Shown piece after piece: positions 36,784 through 46,926 of a stretch of 64,000 nt of DNA. Below the pieces are notes generated by a model. The model worked only from the letters and a program-made list of their open reading frames with translations. It was not told the DNA's origin and did no database searches. The position numbers were made by a program, and so were the translations under genes. Origin of the DNA: Rhizobium leucaenae USDA 9039 (GTDB lineage: Bacteria > Pseudomonadota > Alphaproteobacteria > Rhizobiales > Rhizobiaceae); NCBI RefSeq assembly GCF_000426285.1, contig NZ_AUFB01000001.1, positions 124,001 to 188,000 of the forward strand, in the 5' to 3' direction. Every line of letters begins with the position of its first letter. Position 1 is the stretch's first letter.

Positions 36784-38871
36784 ATGAGACATTTTCGACC
36801 GATAAGCATTCTTGCGGCGTTGACGATTGCCACATCGGCGATCGCCATGAGCGCCTATGCATCCGAACCGACGGTGCCGCCTGTACCGCCCGTCTTCCCG
36901 GCCGAAGGCAAGATCAAATATGTGGCACGCGACTCCATCCTGGAGTTCAAGGCGCTGCCGGAATACCACGAGCCGGCCTGGGTTACCGACAAATTCGTGA
37001 AGACCGGCAAGTTGCCGCCTGTCAAGGATCGCCTGCCGAAGGAGCCGCTCGTTTTCAAAACCGGCAACATGCCTGACGGCATCGGTGTCTATGGCGACAC
37101 GTTGCGTCATGTCATCGGCGGACGGCCTGAAGGATGGAACTACGGCGCTGGTCAGACTCAAGGCTGGGGCGGCATCGATATCGGCCTCTCCGAGTGCCTG
37201 ACGCGCACCGCGCCGCTGTTCCAGGTCGAGGCGAAGGATACCGAACCTCTGCCGAACCTTGCCAAGAGCTGGGATTGGTCGGCGGATGGCCATAAGCTCA
37301 CCATGCATCTCATCGAAGGCGCGAAATGGTCCGATGGCGTGCCCTTCAATGCCGACGACATCATGTTCTACTGGGAAGACGAAGTCATCGATCCGAACGT
37401 CTCGCCGCTCGGTGGCGGCGCGTCGCCGGAAGCTTTCGGCGAGGGGACGACCCTCAAGAAGATCGACGACTACACGATCGAGTGGACCTTCAAGGATGCC
37501 TTCCCGAAACAATATCTCTACACGATGGCCTATCCGAATTTCTGCCCAGGCCCGTCGCACATTCTGAAGCCGCAGCATCCGAAATATTCGAAGAACACCT
37601 ACGACCAGTTCAAGAATGCATTCCCGCCGGAATATATGAATATGCCGGTCATGGGTGCCTGGGTGCCGGTTGAGTACCGATCCGATGACATTATCGTCCT
37701 GCGCCGCAATCCCTATTACTGGAAGGTGGACGAGAAGGGCAATCAACTGCCTTATCTCAACGAGCTGCACTATAAGCTTTCGACCTGGGCGGACCGCGAC
37801 GTGCAGGCGGTTGCCGGTTCCGGCGACCTCTCCAATCTGGAGCAGCCGGAAAACTTCGTCGCTTCGCTGAAGCGTGCGGCCCAGCCTGACGCCCCGGCGC
37901 GTCTCGCCTTCGGTCCGCGCCTCATCGGCTATAACCTGCAGATGAATTTCTCCGCCAACGGCTGGGGCAACCCGGACCCACGCGGTCAGGCCATTCGTGA
38001 GCTGAACCGCAACGAGGATTTCCGTAAGGCGGTGACTATGGCGCTTGACCGCAAGGCGATCGGTGACTCCCTGGTCAAGGGACCGTTCACGGCGATCTAT
38101 CCGGGCGGCCTGTCCTCGGGCACCAGCTTCTATGATCGTAACTCGACGGTCTATTATCCATTTGACCTCAAGGGCGCCAAGGAACTGCTTGCCAAGGCGG
38201 GCCTCAAGGACACCGATGGAGACGGTATCGTCAACTTCCCGGCCGGCACAGCGGATGGCAAGGACGTCGAGATCACGCTGTTGGTCAATAATGACTACAC
38301 CACGGATAAGAGCCTTGCCGAGGGTGTCGTCGGCCAGATGGAAAAGCTCGGGCTTCGCGTGATCATCAATGCACTCGACGGACCGAAGCGCGATGATGCC
38401 AATTATAGCGGTCGCTTTGATTGGATGGTCCGGCGCAACACCACGGAGCTGGCGTCCGTCGTGCAGAACACCGAACAGCTCGCTCCTGTCGGCCCGCGCA
38501 CGAGTTGGAACCATCGCGCGCCCGAAAGTGGCCAGTTGGACCTGATGCCCTTCGAAAAGGAGATGGTCGATGTCGTCAACAAGTTCACGACGTCGCAGAA
38601 TAGCGACGAGCGTGTGGCTTTGATGAAGCAGTACCAGAAACTCTCGACCGAGCATCTCTACAATATCGGTCTGACGGAATATCCGGGCGCGCTCATCATC
38701 AACAAGCGCTTCTCGAACGTTCCTCCGGGCACGCCGATCTTCATGTTCAACTGGGCTGAAGACTCCATCATTCGCGAACGCCTGTGGGTGGCGGCCGACA
38801 AGCAGGGCAAATATGAGCTGTTCCCGCAGCAGCTCCCGGGCGCGCCGGGCAGCGCCGGCCCGATCAACTAA
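36784..38871 (+). CDS. agpA: Periplasmic alpha-galactoside-binding protein of an ABC importer (AgpA)
   Basis: 695 residues. A Sec signal (HFRPISILAALTIATSAIAMSAYA, cleaved near AYASEP) precedes a large family 5 (peptide-type) binding protein, with the family fold read in LAKSWDWSADGHKLTMHL and WSDGVPFNADDIMFYWED. In S. meliloti AgpA binds melibiose and raffinose although it resembles oligopeptide-binding proteins. GGGAGAG precedes the ATG. The following gap contains two strong hairpins, which may keep this message stable relative to the permease message. It is related to the second binding protein in the window (55.8-57.7 kb): both share a PPxxxRLPK-like segment near the N-terminus. Confidence 0.88.
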   Translation: MRHFRPISILAALTIATSAIAMSAYASEPTVPPVPPVFPAEGKIKYVARDSILEFKALPEYHEPAWVTDKFVKTGKLPPVKDRLPKEPLVFKTGNMPDGIGVYGDTLRHVIGGRPEGWNYGAGQTQGWGGIDIGLSECLTRTAPLFQVEAKDTEPLPNLAKSWDWSADGHKLTMHLIEGAKWSDGVPFNADDIMFYWEDEVIDPNVSPLGGGASPEAFGEGTTLKKIDDYTIEWTFKDAFPKQYLYTMAYPNFCPGPSHILKPQHPKYSKNTYDQFKNAFPPEYMNMPVMGAWVPVEYRSDDIIVLRRNPYYWKVDEKGNQLPYLNELHYKLSTWADRDVQAVAGSGDLSNLEQPENFVASLKRAAQPDAPARLAFGPRLIGYNLQMNFSANGWGNPDPRGQAIRELNRNEDFRKAVTMALDRKAIGDSLVKGPFTAIYPGGLSSGTSFYDRNSTVYYPFDLKGAKELLAKAGLKDTDGDGIVNFPAGTADGKDVEITLLVNNDYTTDKSLAEGVVGQMEKLGLRVIINALDGPKRDDANYSGRFDWMVRRNTTELASVVQNTEQLAPVGPRTSWNHRAPESGQLDLMPFEKEMVDVVNKFTTSQNSDERVALMKQYQKLSTEHLYNIGLTEYPGALIINKRFSNVPPGTPIFMFNWAEDSIIRERLWVAADKQGKYELFPQQLPGAPGSAGPIN

Positions 38872-38879
38872 CGGAGAAT

Positions 38880-38946
38880 GGCAGCCGGCCCTAGGCCGGC
38901 TGCCAGCTAACCAGCCAAAATTCCGGCTGCATCGCGGTGCAGCCGG
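38880..38946 (+). promoter_or_regulatory. Two tandem GC-rich hairpins between agpA and agpB
   Basis: Hairpin 1 has arms GGCAGCCGGCC (38880-38890) and GGCCGGCTGCC (38894-38904), perfect over 11 pairs with a 3-base loop. Hairpin 2 has arms CCGGCTGCA (38923-38931) and TGCAGCCGG (38938-38946), perfect over 9 pairs. Neither has a T-tract. They share the GGCTGC/GCAGCC core. Structures like these after a binding-protein gene commonly protect its mRNA or thin out read-through. Confidence 0.6.
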
Positions 38947-39025
38947 GCAACGGTGAACCCAGCCGGTCCGTGCTATCCTAAGGGGATGCAGACCACCGGC
39001 GGCAAGAAGAGAAGCGAACCGTCCC

Positions 39026-40036
39026 ATGTTGCGATTCCTGCTCGTGCGCATAGCCTCAGCCATACCCGTGCTCGTCATTCTGAGCGTGGTGACTTTTGCC
39101 ATCATCCAGGCGCCGCCTGGGGATTATGCAGACTTCATCCGCTCGCAGTTGATGAACCAGGGGGGCGCGTCCTTCGCCCAGGCCGATGAGCAGGCGCAAA
39201 TCTACCGTCGCGAACACGGGCTCGATAAGCCGCTGGTCGTGCAATATTTCAACTGGATCGGCGGCATCGTTACCAAGGGTGATTTCGGCTACAGCATGTT
39301 CTACAACAAGCCGGTTGCTGACGTCGTCGGCGAGCGCCTGCCGCGGACCCTGGCACTTGCGCTTGTTTGCCATCTCTTCGCTTCCGTCCTGGGCATCGGC
39401 TTCGGTATCTGGGCCGCAACCAGACAATATAGCTGGATCGACAGCCTGCTTTCCGGCATTTCATTTCTCGGCATGACGGTGCCGCGCTTCCTGATGGCGC
39501 TGATCATCGTCTATATCCTTGTCTTCCAACTCAACGTCTCAGAAATCGGCAGCTTCTATTCACCGCAATATGGCGGTGCGCCGTGGTCCTGGGCTAAGTT
39601 CGTCGACCTGGTCAAGCATGTCTGGCCGGTCGTGGCGATCGCCACCTTCGGCGGACTTGCCTATAATATGCGCGTCATGCGCGGCAATCTGCTCGACACG
39701 TTGAATGCGCAATATGTCGAGACCGCGCGTGCCAAAGGCCTCTCCGGCGGCGCTGTCGTCATGCGCCATGCCGTCCCGAACGCCTTACATCCGCTCGTCA
39801 TGTATCAAGGCGTCGTGCTGCCTTACATGCTGACCGGCGAGATCGAAACCGCCATCATTTTCGCGCTGCCGACCGTAGGGCCGGCGATCGTCGGCTCGAT
39901 GGCGATTGGCGACGTCTATGTCACCGCCACCTTCATGATGGTGCTGTCGGGGACGCTGATCGTCGGCAATATCATCGCGGACATGCTGCTTGCCCTGCTC
40001 GATCCCCGCGTTCGCCAACAGGGAGGGATCCACTGA
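39026..40036 (+). CDS. agpB: ABC transporter permease, DppB type (AgpB)
   Basis: 336 residues with six membrane segments, opening FLLVRIASAIPVLVILSVVTF and PPGDY as in DppB/OppB proteins. The cytoplasmic EAA-type loop reads YVETARAKGLSGGAVVMRHAVPNAL, which couples to the ATPase. Together with AgpC it should form the inner-membrane channel for alpha-galactosides. Its TGA overlaps the agpC ATG by one base (TGATG), so the two permeases are made in step. Confidence 0.9.
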   Translation: MLRFLLVRIASAIPVLVILSVVTFAIIQAPPGDYADFIRSQLMNQGGASFAQADEQAQIYRREHGLDKPLVVQYFNWIGGIVTKGDFGYSMFYNKPVADVVGERLPRTLALALVCHLFASVLGIGFGIWAATRQYSWIDSLLSGISFLGMTVPRFLMALIIVYILVFQLNVSEIGSFYSPQYGGAPWSWAKFVDLVKHVWPVVAIATFGGLAYNMRVMRGNLLDTLNAQYVETARAKGLSGGAVVMRHAVPNALHPLVMYQGVVLPYMLTGEIETAIIFALPTVGPAIVGSMAIGDVYVTATFMMVLSGTLIVGNIIADMLLALLDPRVRQQGGIH

Positions 40037-41166
40037 TGCTCGCCTTCAGCACATCCGCGCCACCGCTCGATGACAACAAGATCAAGCCGAAAAGCGGCAA
40101 TGAGAGCTACATCGCACTTGTCTGGCGTCGCCTGAAGCGCTCCTGGACAGGCATGGGCGGCCTGATTCTCGTGATCCTCTTGCTGCTGATGTCGCTCTTC
40201 GCAGAATTCGTCGCCCCCGACGATCCCAAGGCGACCGATACCGGCTTTGCGCCGCCGCAGGTGATCAGCTTCCACGACAAAGATGGCAATTTGGTCTTCC
40301 AGCCGCGCGTTTATGCGCTGGCCGAAACCGATGAGCTCGATCCCGTCACGTTTCAGCCAATAGTCGGACCGGACTACAACAATCCGCGTCTGGTCGGCTT
40401 TTTCGTCAAGGGCGCGCCCTATGACTTGTTTGGCCTGATCCCCGGCAACCGTCACCTCTTCGGCTCGATCGATGGCCAGCCGGTGCATTTCCTCGGTACT
40501 GACAAATTCGGCCGTGATGTGCTGTCGCGCGCCATCTACGGCTCTCGCATCTCATTGATGATCGCGCTGACTGTGGTTGCCATTGTCACCATCGTCGGCA
40601 CCACCGTCGGTATGGTCTCAGGCTATTTCGGCGGCACGCTCGACGCCTGGATCCAGCGTTTTGTCGAGCTGGTGCTGGCCTTTCCGCAACTGCCGCTTTA
40701 TCTGGCGCTGACCTCGTTGATCCCCGTGACCGCGCCGACCAATGTCTTCCTCGCCTTCGTCATCATCGTCATGTCGGCGCTCGGCTGGGCGCAGATGTCG
40801 CGCGAAGTGCGGGGCAAGACTTTGGCCTTGGCGCGGATCGACTATGTGCGCGCCGCCATGGCGGTCGGAGCGACCGATTGGCGCATCATCCTGCAGCACA
40901 TTTTTCCGAACGTGATGAGCCATGTCATCGTCACCGTGACGCTGGCAATTCCGAGCGTCGTGCTGCTCGAATCCTTCCTTGGTTTCCTTGGTTTCGCGGT
41001 CAAGCCGCCGCTGATCTCCTGGGGGTTGATGCTGCAGGATACGTCCACCTATTCGGTAATCGGCTCCTATCCCTGGATCCTATCGCCCGTCGCTTTCGTG
41101 CTTATCACCGTCTTCGCGTTCAATGCGCTAGGCGACGGTCTGCGCGATGCCATCGATCCCTATTGA
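40036..41166 (+). CDS. agpC: ABC transporter permease, DppC type (AgpC)
   Basis: 376 residues. An N-terminal cytoplasmic segment, a first membrane helix (GMGGLILVILLLLMSLFAEF) and a periplasmic stretch of about 110 residues precede the conserved five-helix core with HFLGTDKFGRDVLSRAIYGSRISL and the EAA loop IDYVRAAMAVGATDWRIILQHIFPNVM. The periplasmic stretch is longer than in most DppC proteins and is shared with the second DppC-like permease in the window (53.6-54.8 kb), marking both as AgpC-like. It pairs with AgpB. Confidence 0.9.
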   Translation: MLAFSTSAPPLDDNKIKPKSGNESYIALVWRRLKRSWTGMGGLILVILLLLMSLFAEFVAPDDPKATDTGFAPPQVISFHDKDGNLVFQPRVYALAETDELDPVTFQPIVGPDYNNPRLVGFFVKGAPYDLFGLIPGNRHLFGSIDGQPVHFLGTDKFGRDVLSRAIYGSRISLMIALTVVAIVTIVGTTVGMVSGYFGGTLDAWIQRFVELVLAFPQLPLYLALTSLIPVTAPTNVFLAFVIIVMSALGWAQMSREVRGKTLALARIDYVRAAMAVGATDWRIILQHIFPNVMSHVIVTVTLAIPSVVLLESFLGFLGFAVKPPLISWGLMLQDTSTYSVIGSYPWILSPVAFVLITVFAFNALGDGLRDAIDPY

Positions 41167-41179
41167 GAGGAGGCGGACC

Positions 41180-42850
<1,671 letters not shown>

Positions 42851-42869
42851 GCATTCAGGAGACTTCTAC

Positions 42870-44240
42870 ATGGCAGGCAATCCCAAGATCACCTTCATTG
42901 GCGCCGGTTCGACCGTGTTCATGAAGAACATCATCGGCGACGTTTTGCAGCGTCCGGCACTGACGGGTGCGAAAATTGCGCTGATGGATCTCAATCCGCA
43001 GCGGCTGGACGAAAGCGCTGTCGTCGCCCGCAAAATGGCTTCTACACTGGGCGCATCGGCAACTGTCGAGACCTTTACCGATCAGCGCCAGGCTCTGGAT
43101 GGCGCCGATTTCGTCGTCGTCGCCTTCCAGATCGGCGGCTACGAGCCCTGCACGGTGACCGATTTCGAAGTGCCGAAGAAATACGGCTTACGCCAGACGA
43201 TCGCAGACACGCTCGGCGTCGGCGGCATCATGCGCGGGCTCAGAACCGTGCCGCATCTCTGGAAGATCTGCGAGGACATGCTCGCCGTCTGCCCCGAGGC
43301 GGTGATGCTGCAATACGTCAACCCGATGGCGATCAACACCTGGGCGATCGCCGAGAAATTTCCGACGATCAAGCAGGTCGGCCTTTGCCATTCCGTGCAG
43401 GGCACGGCGATGGAGCTTGCGAAGGATCTCGACATTCCCTACGAGGAAATCCGCTACCGCTCGGCCGGTATCAACCACATGGCCTTCTACCTGAAATTCG
43501 AGCATCGCCAGGCGGACGGTTCCTATCGCGATCTCTATCCCGATCTCGTACGCGCCTATCGCGAGGGTCGGGCACCGAAGCCCGGCTGGAACCCGCGCTG
43601 CCCGAACAAGGTTCGCTACGAGATGCTGACCCGGCTCGGCTATTTCGTCACCGAAAGCTCGGAGCATTTCGCTGAATACACACCCTATTTCATCAAGGAA
43701 GGCCGGGAAGACCTGATCGAGAAATTCGGCATCCCGCTCGATGAATATCCGAAGCGCTGCATCGAGCAGATCGCGCGCTGGAAGAGCCAGGCCGATGAAT
43801 ATCGCAGCGCCGACAAGATCGAAGTGAGCCAATCGAAGGAATACGCTTCATCGATCATCAATTCGATCTGGACCGGCGAACCTTCGGTTATCTATGGCAA
43901 CGTCCGCAATAATGGCTGCATCACCTCGCTGCCCTATAATTGCGCGGCCGAGGTTCCCTGCCTGGTCGATGCCTCCGGCATCCAGCCGACCTTCATCGGC
44001 GACCTGCCGCCGCAATTGACCGCGCTGATCCGTACCAACATCAACGTGCAGGAACTGACGGTGCAGGCGTTGATGACCGAGAATCGCGAACACATCTACC
44101 ATGCGGCGATGATGGACCCGCATACCGCTGCCGAACTCGATCTCGACCAGATCTGGTCGTTGGTCGACGAACTGCTGGCCACCCATGGCACATGGCTACC
44201 TGAATGGGCGCGCAGCGACCGCAAGGTTCAGGCCGCTTGA
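42870..44240 (+). CDS. agaL2: Family 4 glycoside hydrolase, alpha-galactosidase (AgaL2)
   Basis: 456 residues. The GH4 NAD motif is ITFIGAGSTVFMKNIIGDVL. LQYVNPMAINTWA and GLCHSVQGTA follow, then the motif that carries the Mn2+ ligand cysteine in most GH4 enzymes, here RSAGINHMAFY with Ser198 instead of Cys (codon TCG at 43461), while His203 is kept. It is more similar to MelA-type alpha-galactosidases than AgaL1 is. The gene is 20 bases after agpD and ends the operon before a terminator. Two GH4 genes flanking one transporter match the S. meliloti locus. Confidence 0.88.
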   Translation: MAGNPKITFIGAGSTVFMKNIIGDVLQRPALTGAKIALMDLNPQRLDESAVVARKMASTLGASATVETFTDQRQALDGADFVVVAFQIGGYEPCTVTDFEVPKKYGLRQTIADTLGVGGIMRGLRTVPHLWKICEDMLAVCPEAVMLQYVNPMAINTWAIAEKFPTIKQVGLCHSVQGTAMELAKDLDIPYEEIRYRSAGINHMAFYLKFEHRQADGSYRDLYPDLVRAYREGRAPKPGWNPRCPNKVRYEMLTRLGYFVTESSEHFAEYTPYFIKEGREDLIEKFGIPLDEYPKRCIEQIARWKSQADEYRSADKIEVSQSKEYASSIINSIWTGEPSVIYGNVRNNGCITSLPYNCAAEVPCLVDASGIQPTFIGDLPPQLTALIRTNINVQELTVQALMTENREHIYHAAMMDPHTAAELDLDQIWSLVDELLATHGTWLPEWARSDRKVQAA

Positions 44241-44266
44241 AACCCTCTCTCCCGGTTTTGCGGCCG

Positions 44267-44301
44267 AAGGCCTCGCAGCATCGCTGCGGGGCCTTCCTTT
44301 T
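44267..44301 (+). terminator. Rho-independent terminator after agaL2
   Basis: AAGGCCTCGCAGC (44267-44279) pairs with GCTGCGGGGCCTT (44283-44295) through 12 Watson-Crick pairs and one T-G, around a 3-base loop, followed by CCTTTTT. It lies 26 bases after the agaL2 stop and closes the alpha-galactoside operon. Confidence 0.8.
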
Positions 44302-44417
44302 TGCCGTGACGTTGAAGGTGAAAGTCCAAACCCCGCTATTCTTCCAGCCGATCTAAGGTGGCAAAGCCTTTCCGCCTGCGCTAAAAAATGAGGCGAAGCT
44401 GGGGAGAGATCAAACAC

Positions 44418-45563
44418 ATGGCTAGTTCAGACACTTTCAGCACGGGAACCTTCGTCGGCCGCATCTGGCGCTCTGACGTGAAGGGCCCCGCTCTTGTCGT
44501 TGTCCGCGGTGGTACGCTTTACGACATCACCTCGAAAGACGCGCCGACCATGCGTGACCTCTTGGAGAAAGACGATCCGGTCGGCTTTGTCCGTGCACAA
44601 AAGGGCGAGGTTGTTGTTGCCAATCTCGACAATCTGCTCGCCGCCAAAGCTGACATATCGGCGGTCCATCTTCTTGCCCCCATCGACCTGCAGGCGATCA
44701 AGGCCTGCGGCGTGACCTTCGCCCGCTCGATGCTTGAGCGCGTCATCGAGGAGCGCGCCGCCGGCAATCCGGATCTTGCAGAAGCGATCCGCGGCAAGGT
44801 CACGGCCCTCATCGGCGACAGCCTGCGCAATTTGAAGGCCGGTTCGCCGGAAGCCGCCAAAGTGAAGGCGGCGCTGATCGAAGAGGGCGTCTGGTCGCAA
44901 TATCTCGAAGTTGGCATCGGCCCGGATGCCGAGGTTTTCTCCAAGTCGCAGGTCATGTCCTCCGTAGGCGCGGGCGCCGATGTCGGCCTCCACCCGATCT
45001 CGAAGTGGAACAATCCCGAGCCTGAAATCGTGCTGGCCGTCGACAGCCGGGGCCGCGTCAGAGGTGCTACGCTCGGCAATGACGTCAACCTGCGCGATGT
45101 CGAGGGACGCTCGGCACTGCTGCTCGGCAAGGCGAAGGACAACAACGCCTCCTGCTCGATCGGTCCTTTCATCCGCCTGTTTGATGAGACCTATACGCTC
45201 GACGACGTGCGCACCGCCGATCTCGACCTCAAGGTCGAGGGCGAGGACGGCTATGTCCTGCACGGGCGCTCGTCGATGAGGGAAATCAGCCGCGATCCCC
45301 TCGATCTCGTCTCCCAGACCATCGGCCGCCATCACCAGTACCCGGACGGCTTCGTCCTCTTCATGGGCACGCTCTTTGCGCCTGTCGAAGACCGCGATAC
45401 GCCCGGCCAGGGCTTCACCCATAAGGTTGGCGATATCGTCACTATTTCCAACGACAAGCTCGGCGCATTGAAAAACCGGGTGCTGTTGTCGACGGAATGC
45501 CCACCGTGGACGTTCGGAACGTCGCATTTGATGCGCAATTTGGCTGGGCGAGGGTTGATTTAG
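44418..45563 (+). CDS. Fumarylacetoacetate hydrolase-family enzyme
   Basis: 381 residues from ATG 44418 (GGGGAGAG 9-10 bases ahead). The FAH C-terminal fold is seen in GVTFARSMLERVIEERA, VGIGPDAEVFSKSQVM, WNNPEPEIVLAVDSRGRVRGATLGNDVNLRD and ASCSIGPFIRLFDE; the two acidic residues of PEPE belong to the metal site. This subgroup resembles 2-keto-3-deoxy-pentonate (KdaD-like) dehydratases rather than true fumarylacetoacetases, which would suit sugar-acid breakdown, but this is inference. It lies beyond the agp terminator and has its own leader, so it is probably a separate unit. Confidence 0.8.
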   Translation: MASSDTFSTGTFVGRIWRSDVKGPALVVVRGGTLYDITSKDAPTMRDLLEKDDPVGFVRAQKGEVVVANLDNLLAAKADISAVHLLAPIDLQAIKACGVTFARSMLERVIEERAAGNPDLAEAIRGKVTALIGDSLRNLKAGSPEAAKVKAALIEEGVWSQYLEVGIGPDAEVFSKSQVMSSVGAGADVGLHPISKWNNPEPEIVLAVDSRGRVRGATLGNDVNLRDVEGRSALLLGKAKDNNASCSIGPFIRLFDETYTLDDVRTADLDLKVEGEDGYVLHGRSSMREISRDPLDLVSQTIGRHHQYPDGFVLFMGTLFAPVEDRDTPGQGFTHKVGDIVTISNDKLGALKNRVLLSTECPPWTFGTSHLMRNLAGRGLI

Positions 45564-45600
45564 GGGGCTGAATTGTAGCTGGAGCGCTTAGGTGCCGGCG

Positions 45601-46059
45601 TTAATGATATATGGAAGCTTCCTCCTCGGGTAGCGGCCTCTCAAGCCACGTGGCGCATAGTTCGAGGTGCTCCCGCGTTACAGAAAATGTGTCGGGCGGC
45701 AAGTCTTGGTTACGCGCCTCAACACGGTTAACCAGTTCCTCAAAAGGCGGGTCTAGGAAGATTAGTTGAGTCTCGGCGCCTGCCTTTGACGCCACCGTTC
45801 GTGCGACGTCTCGCTCTACTCGACGGAAAAATCCAAATTCCAAGACCACATCACGCCCCAGACGAAGGACCCTATCGGCCAACTCCAACTGCAATTGCTG
45901 TACCGCACGTCGTCTGTCGGCATCGTAGCCGTTTCTAACAACTCGCGCCATCCATACGTCTGGAGACAGCAGCAATGCAGGGCATTCCCGTTCAAGGCGT
46001 TTGCCAATTGTTGTCTTCCCCGACCCTGGCAGCCCCATTAACATGTATAATGTTGCCAT
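45601..46059 (-). CDS. Small P-loop kinase-like ATPase (AAA_33 type)
   Basis: 152 residues starting MATLYMLMGLPGSGKTTIGKRL with a perfect Walker A (9-16). It continues with LLLSPDVWMARVV, VVLEFGFFRRVERD and LIFLDPPFEELVNRV, as in small ATP-binding proteins of the shikimate-kinase/polynucleotide-kinase-like superfamily. Members phosphorylate small molecules or nucleic acids, but most of this subgroup lack a known substrate. GGAAGGAT precedes ATG 46059. That site is in a transposase relic. Codon use is less GC-biased than the neighbours, which with the relic hints at acquired DNA. Confidence 0.8.
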   Translation of the reverse strand: MATLYMLMGLPGSGKTTIGKRLERECPALLLSPDVWMARVVRNGYDADRRRAVQQLQLELADRVLRLGRDVVLEFGFFRRVERDVARTVASKAGAETQLIFLDPPFEELVNRVEARNQDLPPDTFSVTREHLELCATWLERPLPEEEASIYH

Positions 46060-46195
46060 ACATTATCCTTCCAGAGCAGAAGCCTTCCCGCTTCAATTGC
46101 CGCCAGTTCTTGCAGTGTCCATAGACGCCGAAATTGGCCGCGAACACACGCCTGATCTCCACTTTCAACGTCGCATCGGGCCGCGCCCGCACTGA
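46060..46195 (-). mobile_element. IS3-family transposase (OrfB) relic
   Basis: On the minus strand a frame reads RPDATLKVEIRRVFAANFGVYG then KNWRQLKREGF, closely matching the HTH_21-type segment of IS3-family OrfB transposases (typical form: RRVFEENFxVYGxRKVWRQLKREG). Only about 40 residues remain and neither the DDE core nor terminal repeats are seen. The relic stops at the start of the P-loop kinase gene, whose ribosome binding site it supplies. Confidence 0.7.
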
Positions 46196-46397
46196 GCGCC
46201 GGTCCCCTGACCGGATACGTACGACAAAACGGCCGGAAGGCCTTCATTGGGAAAGGAGAGGCCTGACCTGACGGCTCTTGCTGATCGGCTGGATCAATAT
46301 CGCGCTGCTGTTCGCAACCTTCTTCATCGCCGCCTCGGCCACAACACGTTCGGCGCCCGCGTGTTGCTCAAAGGCACGGGCACCCAATATCTCGACC
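46196..46397. other. Gene-poor spacer beside the transposase relic
   Basis: About 200 bases between the relic and the cNMP-binding gene. A plus-strand frame has a short hydrophobic run (LIGWINIALLFATFFIAAS, from about 46278), perhaps debris of a membrane protein, but it runs on antisense into the next gene and is not supported as a gene. Together with the relic it looks like the scar of an old insertion. Confidence 0.35.
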
Positions 46398-46874
46398 TCA
46401 ATGCGTCGACATCGACTGCTGTTGGTTTTGGCGGCTGCGGGCGGCGGTGAGCTCGGAGGTGGTGTGATTGAGGCGGTCGGCGAGGACGCGCATGATTTCG
46501 ACGGCCATTTCGGGAAAATCGCTGAGCAGTTTCAGGAAATGCTCCTTGCTGATCTTCAGTGCCTCCAACCGGGACGTGGCCTTGACGGTGGCGGTGCGGG
46601 ATACGTCGCAGAGAATGGCGATTTCGCCAACGATCGAGTTGATATCGACCTCGGCGACCTTGATCTCTCCAGCCGGGCTATCGACAAGAATATCAGCAGT
46701 TCCGGAAAGAACAACATAAGCTGCATCGCCCTGATCGCCCTGATGAAACAGAACTTGACCGGCATTGTAGCTGACGCGATCCGACGTGAATGCCAAAAGC
46801 TTCAACTTTGCAGGTGCGATGCGCGAAAAAATCGGCACCCGCTTTAGCATTTCAACTTCGTCTTTCAGAAGCAT
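46398..46874 (-). CDS. Stand-alone cyclic-nucleotide-binding domain protein
   Basis: 158 residues from ATG 46874. A frame open to TTG 46919 adds 15 residues but has no ribosome binding site. The CRP-type cNMP pocket is seen in VLFHQGDQGDAAYVVLSGTADIL, SIVGEIAILCDVSRTATVKA (the GEhAlL...RxAtV phosphate-binding cassette, with the Arg of SRTATV) and LEALKISKEHFLKLLSDFP. After the helical lid there is no helix-turn-helix, so it is not a DNA-binding CRP but a receptor subunit, probably for a protein partner. It follows the ABC exporter-like gene by about 50 bases (or 7, if TTG is used), so the two form one unit. Two cyclase-like genes lie 13-16 kb upstream on the same strand. Confidence 0.85.
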   Translation of the reverse strand: MLLKDEVEMLKRVPIFSRIAPAKLKLLAFTSDRVSYNAGQVLFHQGDQGDAAYVVLSGTADILVDSPAGEIKVAEVDINSIVGEIAILCDVSRTATVKATSRLEALKISKEHFLKLLSDFPEMAVEIMRVLADRLNHTTSELTAARSRQNQQQSMSTH

Positions 46875-46926
46875 GAGCTTCAAACCCCCAATGTCGGGCC
46901 CCAGATACCACCGCTGCAATAGGATA

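Noticed and set aside
36646..39105. Roughly 800-codon minus-strand frame opposite agpA
   Set aside because: agpA has a signal peptide, family motifs and the right operon place. The antisense frame lacks any of these.
46278..46847. Plus-strand frame starting with a hydrophobic run
   Set aside because: Only the first 20 residues look membrane-like; the remainder is antisense to the cNMP-binding gene. It may be debris but not a gene.
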